A DNA stretch of 64,000 bases. It comes from Lineus longissimus. Its lineage: Eukaryota; Nemertea; Pilidiophora; Heteronemertea; Lineidae. How positions within the stretch are numbered: position 1 is the first letter of the stretch; each line of letters starts with the position of its first letter. Below the pieces are notes generated by a model. That model was not told the origin of the DNA. It ran no database searches and worked only from the letters and a program-made list of their open reading frames with translations. A program made the translations under genes and the position numbers. The stretch lies in the NCBI RefSeq assembly GCF_910592395.1, contig NC_088308.1, positions 15,393,501-15,457,500 of the forward strand, read 5' to 3'. This document shows positions 56,486 to 64,000 of the stretch, in pieces.

Positions 56486-56709
56486 TGTTTAGTCTCCCCC
56501 GTCACGATCCTTGGGGAGGCCAGGCCCTCCATTTGTAACAGTTTTCGTGGCCAAAAAGACACGGGAATACTATTTCTGAACACGATATTTAATACTGCGA
56601 ATTGGTCAATCTTTACAATATCGCCGTAGGCGATTACAAATTAGTTAACACATGGGCGCATGGCGGCACCACCAGACGGCCAGGAGCGCGATATATGAAA
56701 TACCATACA
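56486..56709 (-). repeat. Gypsy 5' LTR
   Basis: 224 bp, near-identical to 43744-43967. In element sense it starts TGTATGG with TATTTCATATATCGC close to the start, a possible TATA box, and AGTATTAAATATC in its second half, a weak polyadenylation-type word. Confidence 0.95.
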
Positions 56710-56714
56710 GTAGG
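56710..56714. repeat. Gypsy target-site duplication, right (GTAGG)
   Basis: Second copy of the 5-bp duplication; the host intron continues with TGCACACC after it. Confidence 0.92.
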
Positions 56715-56829
56715 TGCACACCATTCTTGCAGGTTTGCATAATTTAAGTTGACCTTTTCTAACATTCTCCAACAACTTGTGTAACTAAATTTGTTGATGT
56801 GAATTAGATCAAGATGTTCTTAATTTCAG

Positions 56830-57905
56830 ATGAAGTCTGTAACCATGCAAGCCATAATCACCAAGCTCTGTTCCTTTCTTGAGGAGAAGGGTTTGGACAT
56901 AAAGAAGGTGGCTGATTTCCGCAGTGATGGTGTCGCAATGGCATAGCAACCAAACTCAAAGAAGTAAGTTCACTGCACTTCAACCTTTATACCGTGTCCG
57001 TCCATTAATTTTTCGACTAACATCAATAAACATAGGGACCTTCTTCATTATAAATGCTTACCACACCCAAAATTTATTTCAGGTTTTTCCAATGAGAGTT
57101 GGCTGCCACTGCGTTGCACACAGATTGGCCCTTGCCATGGACAGTGCTGGTAAGAATGTACCGTACATAAAAACATTCAATGAGGCACTCCAAATCGTCT
57201 ACAACTATTATGAAAATTCCGCAATTAGAATGGCTGGATTAAAAGGGATTCAGGTAAGTGTGATTCCTCTTGTAATCTGATAATTATCAATACCAATTAC
57301 TGACCTATTGAAGGACCCCATCTTGAAGCACATGGCACTGTTCACCTCAATTCTGTTCATCAATTGTGATAAGCCAATCGTGACACGCGTGCTGGGCACC
57401 AGTGGCAGTTGAGGAGTATATTTTAGATTGAGAAATTTAATTTTTGCTGTTGCAGGAATTGGGGAATTCCTTACCCAACTCACTGAGGAATGCTTCCCCC
57501 ATACAAGCATGATTGACGCGTTCTCAATGTTTGCCTCCACCGACCCTGGCTTCCCAAAAAACTGTCCTAAAAGCTGAGCGTATGGGACTCGGGGAGGATA
57601 AAATTGAGGTCAGTTAAACGGTCTTCAGGTACGCTGTTCAATAAATTATTTTAAATCTTTGGCAGCAATTATTCCGCATAATTTTTTGTCTTTCAATTTC
57701 TGCTTGACCAGTACGAAGATGGACTCCAGCTGTCAAGAGAGCACACTCTTGCAGAATGGCATACGCTGAGAAGGGTTTGATGGTAGCCAATCCCAAAAAT
57801 TATGAAAGACCATAGACACCATGAAGAACCTCAGCAAATGAAAGATCTTCCCCAACCTGGCCAAAATAGCATGTGCAGGACTGGTCATCCCCGTATCTAC
57901 TGCTG
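56830..57905 (+). pseudogene. hAT-derived DUF4371/ZNF862-like gene, 3' part
   Basis: Exons: 56830-56963 ('MKSVTMQAIITKLCSFLEEK', 'DIKKVADFRSDGVA', then a small deletion and 'GIATKLKE' in another frame); 57083-57253 ('VGCHCVAHRLALAMDSAG', 'YNYYENSAIRMAGLKGIQ'); about 57450-57600 ('MIDAFSMFAST', 'RMGLGEDKIE'); and 57711-57905 ('HTLAEWHTLRRV', stops, then 'IACAGLVIPVSTA'). AG acceptors and GT donors fit at each end. 'SDG', 'CVAHRLAL' and the C-terminal 'LVIPVSTA' are landmarks of hAT-family DUF4371 plus dimerisation-domain proteins. At least four stops or frameshifts make it non-functional. It continues the gene broken at 43738 by the gypsy element. Confidence 0.85.
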
Positions 57906-58567
57906 GTGAGTAGTGATGCTTGTATTAGTTATATCATAACTAATAATAATGTCTTTATTACTTAGACTAAAAAGTTTAAAGTGCACATTGAGACCAAAGG
58001 TTCCAGCCTGAATACGCTAATCTGACCGACCGCATTTTGGCGGATTCTTAAAACTTTCGGTAGTCAAATTGATTGACTATCGCATAATTTCTGCCCAACT
58101 CCGCCAAAATTCATCATTTTATTGTTCTTCAGCTATAATCGAACCCCACGCAGAGATTTGTTGGGTAGTTTTAACTTAACTGCGCATTGCACCAACTAAT
58201 ATTCCAAGCTAAAGACACCGTGACAAGTTTGTCTTTTTCACGTACCAATCATGGTAAAAATTTTATGAATCTATCAGCAATGAGAAAAAACTGATAACCT
58301 TTAATCAATCACAAGAACCTAATCAAGACATCTCACCTGCTCTGTTGAGTCGATGATCGACTTGTATTGTACCATTGATTCGAATTGGTATTATTGGCTA
58401 GACCAAAATGGCTAGATGTCTAAATGCGGCTTCATAACATACCTGCGCAACTATTGCAAAGTATTGCTTGAACGGCGAAATCCAAACACGGCTGAAAATG
58501 TGCCAACTTATATTTTTGCCCACTACTGCAAACTGGCGACATAAATTGAAACTAATATATTCTATAT
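57906..58567. other. Non-coding stretch, nothing recognised
   Basis: Probably the next intron of the hAT-derived pseudogene or flank. No further exon ('CERxFS') could be found. Confidence 0.4.
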
Positions 58568-58800
58568 GAAAACCTCAATATTATGCAGACCTCTTCAACT
58601 TTATTTCAAACTTCTATCTGCTGGAATACAGTGATGATATCTTTTTGCCCCCTGGTGAGCAGAATTTCAGTCCAATTGCGCTGAATTTTTTGTCTGCAGC
58701 ATATATGGCTGTAGCATATATGTCTGTAGCATATATCATTATTAGATACATCCACCATAAAAATGTTGTTGCTGTCACTACAACTATTAGCTTCAAAATG
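58568..58800 (+). mobile_element. Helentron-like fragment related to 6104
   Basis: Matches 6104-6235 ('TTCAACTTTATTTCAAACTT', 'TTTTTGCCCCCTGGTGAGC', 'GCATATATGG'). It adds a triplicated 'GTAGCATATAT' (58708-58735) and lacks the ATGG microsatellite. Confidence 0.5.
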
Positions 58801-58802
58801 AC

Positions 58803-60030
58803 AACAAGAGGCCCAAGGGCCTGGCGCTGAGCTGAAATGGATAGGTGAAGGCAAGGGCCAAGTGTGTGTTGGTACCCTCTTATTATGAGGCAATGTGAAG
58901 CTGTAAAGTCTAGCACGCAGAAGTGCTGGTGCGAAAGATCTTCTTGCTATATCAGTGCATGCTGAAGTACTGAGTTGACATCACAACGTCATTTCTATTG
59001 CCGTTGCAGTAGTGGGGTGTGTGATGACGTCAAGGAGTTGTGTGGTGACGTCAAAGAGTGGAGTCCTTGTGTTCATGCAGCGTAGGTGGAACTAATAACA
59101 TGATCATGGACACAAGGTACATAATTATTACAGTGTATTTTGTGAGGTGGGACCTTGTGCTTTAAAAATGGTCAAATGAACTGACTGTTGTCTGGACATT
59201 GATGAAGTGGATGCAGCCAAATGTTTGGGATGGTCTTTTTTGTATGTGAAGAAAAGAAGATGAAGAGTTGGTTCACAAAATGAACTTTATTGGTGCGGCA
59301 GATGTTTGATGCCTTTCAACAGATATTTGAAGCCTTTCGGCAGATATTTGATGCCTTGCAGCAGATATTTGTTGCCTTGCGGCAGATATTTGATAACGCT
59401 CTCCGGGAATAGAAAGCAGTAAAACGAGAAAGCACACCTTACTCTGATGTGGGAACAGCAAGTGCTTTACTGGACTTGAAATGTGCCAACGACTCCCCTT
59501 GCAATAACCAACAACAGTTAATCTGTAAAAAAAGAGAAGAGAAATTAACACCGACTGAATAAAAAAGGGTGACATAGACGGGGAAATGTACACCACCGGA
59601 TACAGTCTGTGCTTGATCAGGCATTTGTCAGATGATATCCTGAACAAGGCACCTATGGAAGCAAATCTAGAAAAAGACTTAACCTTCGAAGGGCACACTT
59701 AATACTTAGTGAAATTCAAAATAAAAGTGTAACCTCTTTAAATTAGTCTCACAGACTAAACCATAACACTCAACAGCCAACTGTGCCCACATGATGTGAA
59801 CTGAGAGCTGGGCTTAAAGATGAGCGAGTGGTGTACTACATTTTGAAAATTGTCTATCGTCTACGACATGTGACAGAACAGGATCTAGTGGATTTAATGA
59901 AGGTACTATCAAATAGGGTGTCCATCAAATGATCATGAGGGCCTGTTGAGTTATACGCTAAGCCTATATAGGGCTAGGCTATCGTTTTTGTCCTTTTTAC
60001 AACATACAGCACAGCCATGCACAGCGCATT
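58803..60030 (+). mobile_element. Helentron-like copy, direct-repeat partner of 27809
   Basis: Starts 'ACAAGAGGCCCAAGGGCC' and 'TGGCGCTGAGCTGAAATGG', with a four-unit GCGGCAGATATTTG minisatellite at about 59295-59397. It stays nearly collinear with 27809-29060 apart from small indels, such as an 18-base loss near 58984 and about 24 bases missing near 59712. The right terminus is not seen; identity stops near 60030. Confidence 0.6.
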
Positions 60031-60039
60031 GTTAGAGTG

Positions 60040-60560
60040 TACACACTATGAACAGCAACTCTCGTTTTTCTTTCGGAAAACTCTCGGAATCTGCATCGGT
60101 CTCGAAATCACTCGAAAACCACTCGAAATGCTTCACGGTCATTAAACCGTCTCTCGGAAATCTCACGGAATTGGACCCGGCCTTGTCGAGCCATGCTGGG
60201 CAAGAACTCGGAAAGTTTCGAAGAAAATGGAAGCAGTTAATTCCATTGTGATTGCTGGTGTAATCCCTGTCGAATATCACCGAAAACGATCGTAAATGAT
60301 CGAAAATTTTGATCCTTTTGCTTGAGAAGTTTTTTCGTTTTTTTTCGACAGAGTTCGAGAGGTATTCAGATCGAGCAATTATTTCAGTTCTGCAATACGT
60401 TATAGGTGTCGCAAACCCGCATTCTTATCACATCTATTGAAACCGCATGTAGGAGTCTAAAAGTATCGAAAAGACTCGAATGATATCGTAATTAGGTGCG
60501 ATGGAATACAAAAGGACTCGAAAAGTCTCGTTTTCTATCGTTTTTCTTACAGGTGGTTTC
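60040..60560. other. TCGAAA/TCGGAA-rich patch
   Basis: An unusual density of TCGAAA, CTCGGAA and CTCGAAA words on both strands (for example at 60103-60130, 60153-60162, 60296-60310, 60466-60480, 60514-60530). No reading frame of note. Confidence 0.5.
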
Positions 60561-63127
60561 GAAAACGGCATGTCCTGAGTAAATGTCCGGTTGTTACCTT
60601 CGTAAAGTTCACAACACCCTTCAACGTTAACAACATGCGCAAACAATGTACCCCCACATAACCAACGCTTTTAACCTGTGTGTAATCATGCCATCGCCAG
60701 TATCCTACGATATCAAAATCTAGGGGCTCAATTTTTTTTTAAACGGTATGAACTAGGTTCTTCCTCATTACACAATAACTGTTATCATCCATTGAAAAAT
60801 CATAAGAAGAAGAAGATACTGTGAACATGTATATTCTTTCAGGCAATTTTTGTGTGTTTTATGTATAAGCAATGAATTATTTTAGATTAAGCTAAAAATA
60901 AAAATGCATAAAATTCTTCGAAATCGAATTCGAAGGCGGTCTCATCCGTTCTAACCGTCATCACTGAGAAATGTGAAATCCGAAACATGGCAGTTTACAA
61001 CAACTTGTACAAAGTCAGATGAAATTGAGCAGCTCAGGCATGTTAACCAGATGATATTGTAAACGCAAACTGCATTGCGCAGACTTTCAACACCTCAACA
61101 CGCACATTTATTTTTATGACATCATGCACGTTTAATATCTCATTGATATTTTGAAGATCGTGCGCCTTGATAGAAAATAGCCCGTTATCCTACCCTGAGA
61201 GGGTTACCTATGAAGTAACATGCACTATCTGCACCATGGATTTCTATTGATGATTAAAAAAAACAATATATTTCTTAGGCATATTCGTGCAAAATAATAG
61301 TATTCCAACAGGAGGAAAAAATAACCATCCAACTGTTTCTTACAAGCTTATAATGTTCATCTGCCATTGGCATGACTGGCAGTAACTTTTGCGATATGCC
61401 TCACCTTGTCATTCCTGCTAATAATATGGACACTTTGTTCACATAATTGTGGAAAAAAACGTTGATTATGCTATAGATGATTTGTCCAGCTGCTGGGGGC
61501 CATTATTAAATTTGTGTCACAGCGTTGAGGTTATGCGCAACGAACCACGTGCCATCACTCATTTCCATGCTTACTAGGGATTACTTGTAAGTGCTTCCAC
61601 ACAAGCGTCTTGTTGTGCAAGCCTTTCTTTAAAATACAAGCACCATTAACATTGTTGATACTGATTGTCAAGACAAACACATTCTATGGCCAATTGGAGG
61701 CTAATCCCTTGTTCGACAACCAAGAATGGAACAAACATAATCTGACAATCGTTGTTTAGTATAACTGCAAAGCAAAAGGTCTTTTGTTGACAAAGCATGG
61801 TTTGCCCAAAGACCTGTTTTCAGATAAGCCCTTAGGTCAACAAAAACTTGGACCTGACAAGATGGATTGATTAGGACCCCTCAGAGCAGACCAACTATAG
61901 AAAGACTTTGCATTGACTCCTCAATTTCTGCTAGGCTGTATATCACTCCAGCGTAGTATTGTCGCTAACACATAAGCAAATAGAAATGTGGTGGTCAGTG
62001 TGTGTGGACAGTGATCTTGCTTTTATCGCAAAATTTCAAATTTAGCACAGATTTTGAAATATTTGAGCATCATCTCCACCTTTTTATAAAGTTGGCATGT
62101 TGGGAAATTGCGATGGCTTTTTATCTGCTTAGTTTACGAGTAGTTGAAACTTGAGGCAAGATTGACGCAAAAGAATTTGTTGTAAAATTGCAATAACAGC
62201 TTGAATTATCATAAAAGTCTGGTAGCATAATATCGTGAATTCGATAAAAGAATTGGAACCACCACAAGCGGTGCCTTCACAGTGACATCACAGTGAAGGT
62301 TCTCACCATCGCGCAACGAGTTTTTAATGCATTGACCCGCGCAAAAATGATTGCTGCTCGCAGGTTCCTTTAGTCGGGATTTACATATCTGGCTACTAAA
62401 GCAGAGTGGAAATAGACTAGGTAGCCTACAGATTGGTAATAATGCCCTTTAAAATGTTATTCGTCCTTTAAGGCCTATTGGTTTGCGCATTGCTGATGAG
62501 CACTTTGGGACACAGCATTTGGCACCTTGTTTGAGGGATGTGGCCTCAATCTGTTTTTTATTAGGCATTCCCGGCATGTATTTTGGCTTCAGAGAGATAA
62601 TCACCAATGTATTAACTGTTCATATGACTTGGTGTGATGAGGGAATTACCTCTGTCACCAAATACAATACTCACTTTCCACTTTCTGTTTAATTGGGCGT
62701 GCATAACTAGTCACTGGTTTAAAATGCTTTGCCGAGTTTTCAGAAATATCCTGCATTTGTCAGTCACCTGTTCAGCAAGCATTGAGTCTTCTGCCATGTC
62801 TGCCATTTTATTGAGTTGGCCTTGTCTTGTTGTGAATCTTAAGCTACCTCCCACCCTCCCCGTTCATAAACACTCCTGCCACTAACTCATCAAGAAGCAT
62901 GTTATACATGTTAAAGTTTAAGATTATAATACAGTGATATCAATGGAATAGTTTCATCACGTACTATTTCTTTTTACAACAATACTATATATTGTTATTA
63001 CTGTTTATATTGATACTCGTATATGAGGACACAGTGCAGCCATCTCGTCAAATCCATGGTATTCTCTGTAGTTTTTGAGTTCACCGCGACGTGACGTTGT
63101 TAGCTCTGATGACGCGCCGTGCCAAGC
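60561..63127. other. Non-coding stretch, no gene recognised
   Basis: AT-rich, apparently unique DNA. I checked both strands for exons with splice sites and for the missing CLC exons and found none I could support. Confidence 0.45.
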
Positions 63128-63313
63128 TAGTGACGTCACGACCACTCTCCAAGTCGCCACTACGCGCTCCATTGCGCTTGCCCAGGTCCGCACGTTTTGG
63201 AGATCGTAATGACGCGACGCTAGTGAGGTAACGACCACTCTCCAAGTCGCCACTACGCGCTCCATTGCGCTTGCCCAGGTCCGCGCGTTTTGGAGATCGT
63301 AATGACGCGACAG
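63128..63313. repeat. Two tandem copies of a 93-bp GC-rich unit
   Basis: Units 63128-63220 and 63221-63313 are nearly identical ('CGACCACTCTCCAAGTCGCC', 'GCTTGCCCAGGTCCGC', 'TTTTGGAGATCGTAATGACG'). The first holds a perfect CRE-type TGACGTCA at about 63131-63138, altered in the second. Confidence 0.85.
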
Positions 63314-63920
63314 CGTTTTTCTAGCCAACCATGGCAAACAATTCAAAAAGTTACAATGTTATCATGCATGGCCGTTGCCTGTACTTTTAGATACGAATGA
63401 TACATTGTAGCTAATCGCGCCTTATCTCTGTACAAATGTACAGTGCATGTCTCCTTGGGCAAGAGAGTTTGGACTTCGATTGAAATCCAATGCATGGGAT
63501 ATTGTTGAGCACTTTTGTGTACCTAAGGTTGATGATTATCACTGTTGATGTACTAAAACTTGTGTACCCGTAGTTTAAGTTGCTCTCTGAATAAAAAAAG
63601 TACAATCTTGAGACATATACGGGCGAGTTCTCGTTGAAGTATTTGTATCTGAAAGAGTCTAATGAGCAGCGAGGCCAGGGGTGTTCGGGAACAACTCTTC
63701 CAGGGAAGGTGAATGATTTTGGCGCGGGGCAACATGTCAGGCCTCTTAGAGCGGGAAGCAAAATACGTGTACAACAAAATTAATAATGTCCAGTCCTTAA
63801 CCTGGCCCTGAAGGACTCGAGTGAAGTAACCTCCCCCACCCCACATCCCCCACACACACACCCATTGACTGATCCTCATAAGGATTTGGCGGGTAATTTG
63901 AATGATTTCTGTTTTGAACA

Positions 63921-64000
63921 ATGGAGAACCTCAAGGAAGAAGTCACTGGAGCTTTCTCCAATTTTCGGAGAAAGTTTCAATCGAAAATTGTTGATGCGGA
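63921..64000 (+). CDS. Possible first coding exon, cut by window edge
   Basis: ATG at 63921 in a good start context (AACAATGG) opens a frame that is still open at the edge: 'MENLKEEVTGAFSNFRRKFQ', 'SKIVDA'. It is charged and helix-like. No family is recognisable from 26 residues. The duplicated CRE-bearing unit 0.6-0.8 kb upstream could be promoter sequence. Confidence 0.35.
   Translation, partial: MENLKEEVTGAFSNFRRKFQSKIVDA

Larger units (their letters stand above)
43744..56709 (-). mobile_element. Ty3/gypsy LTR retrotransposon with SGNH-hydrolase ORF
   Basis: The 12,966-bp insertion is bounded by 224-bp LTRs and a 5-bp GTAGG duplication. Minus-strand order: 5' LTR, SGNH-hydrolase ORF, gag, zinc knuckle, protease, RT, RNase H, integrase, about 2.25 kb of non-coding DNA, polypurine tract, 3' LTR. 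RT before integrase and the YLDD and DD35E motifs place it in Ty3/gypsy (Metaviridae). About 3.4 kb of its length (roughly 50165-53600) is later inserted DNA. The LTRs differ at only two positions, so insertion was recent, yet the ORFs contain stops and frameshifts. Confidence 0.92.

Overview
The window looks like a stretch of a repeat-rich metazoan, probably marine invertebrate, nuclear genome. There is no bacterial operon structure, no rRNA or tRNA gene and no CRISPR array that I could see. The one conserved host gene is a CLC-6/7-type (best fit CLC-7) lysosomal chloride/proton antiporter on the minus strand. Three consecutive exons were recognised (34983-34814, 20896-20845, 13307-13180) with matching splice phases, separated by introns of about 13.9 and 7.5 kb packed with transposons. 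The mix of DIRS, Ty3/gypsy, piggyBac, hAT-related and Helentron-like repeats fits a lophotrochozoan or an invertebrate deuterostome; the species cannot be named from this sequence alone.

Layout. 1-6103: GC-rich, broken DIRS-type tyrosine-recombinase retrotransposon (minus). 6104-8240: repeat fragment and a 1.5-kb fold-back element. 8246-12353: piggyBac transposon with a dead transposase, split by a 1.67-kb Helentron-like insertion. 12560-20780: CLC exon, then arrays of Helentron-like repeats with 154-, about 300- and about 144-bp core repeats. 20845-25721: CLC exon and a 4.7-kb fold-back element carrying two later insertions. 25742-34450: more Helentron-like copies, a 945-bp TIR element and a 387-bp fold-back element. 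34814-34983: CLC exon. 35000-41870: sparse region with a G/C palindrome, a gypsy RT relic, a pogo-like MITE, a possible acidic terminal exon and a 553-bp iteron-rich fold-back element with a small ORF.

42430-57905: a hAT-derived (DUF4371/ZNF862-like) pseudogene, split at one 5' splice site by a 12,966-bp Ty3/gypsy element (43744-56709, minus, 224-bp LTRs, 5-bp target duplication). The gypsy element holds a LINE 3' end, which itself holds a 1.4-kb piggyBac derivative, giving four nested layers. 58560-64000: Helentron-like copies, mostly featureless DNA, a 93-bp tandem duplication and a possible first exon running off the right edge.

The most unusual item is an SGNH/GDSL-hydrolase reading frame between the 5' LTR and gag of the gypsy element, with all four signature blocks visible but one in-frame stop. 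Other notable items are a piggyBac derivative that keeps only an intact, spliced acidic N-terminal coding unit, and the iteron-rich fold-back element with a 9-bp target duplication and an ORF. Most elements are decayed, so the genes here mainly record an insertion history rather than a working pathway; only the CLC gene is clearly functional in kind.
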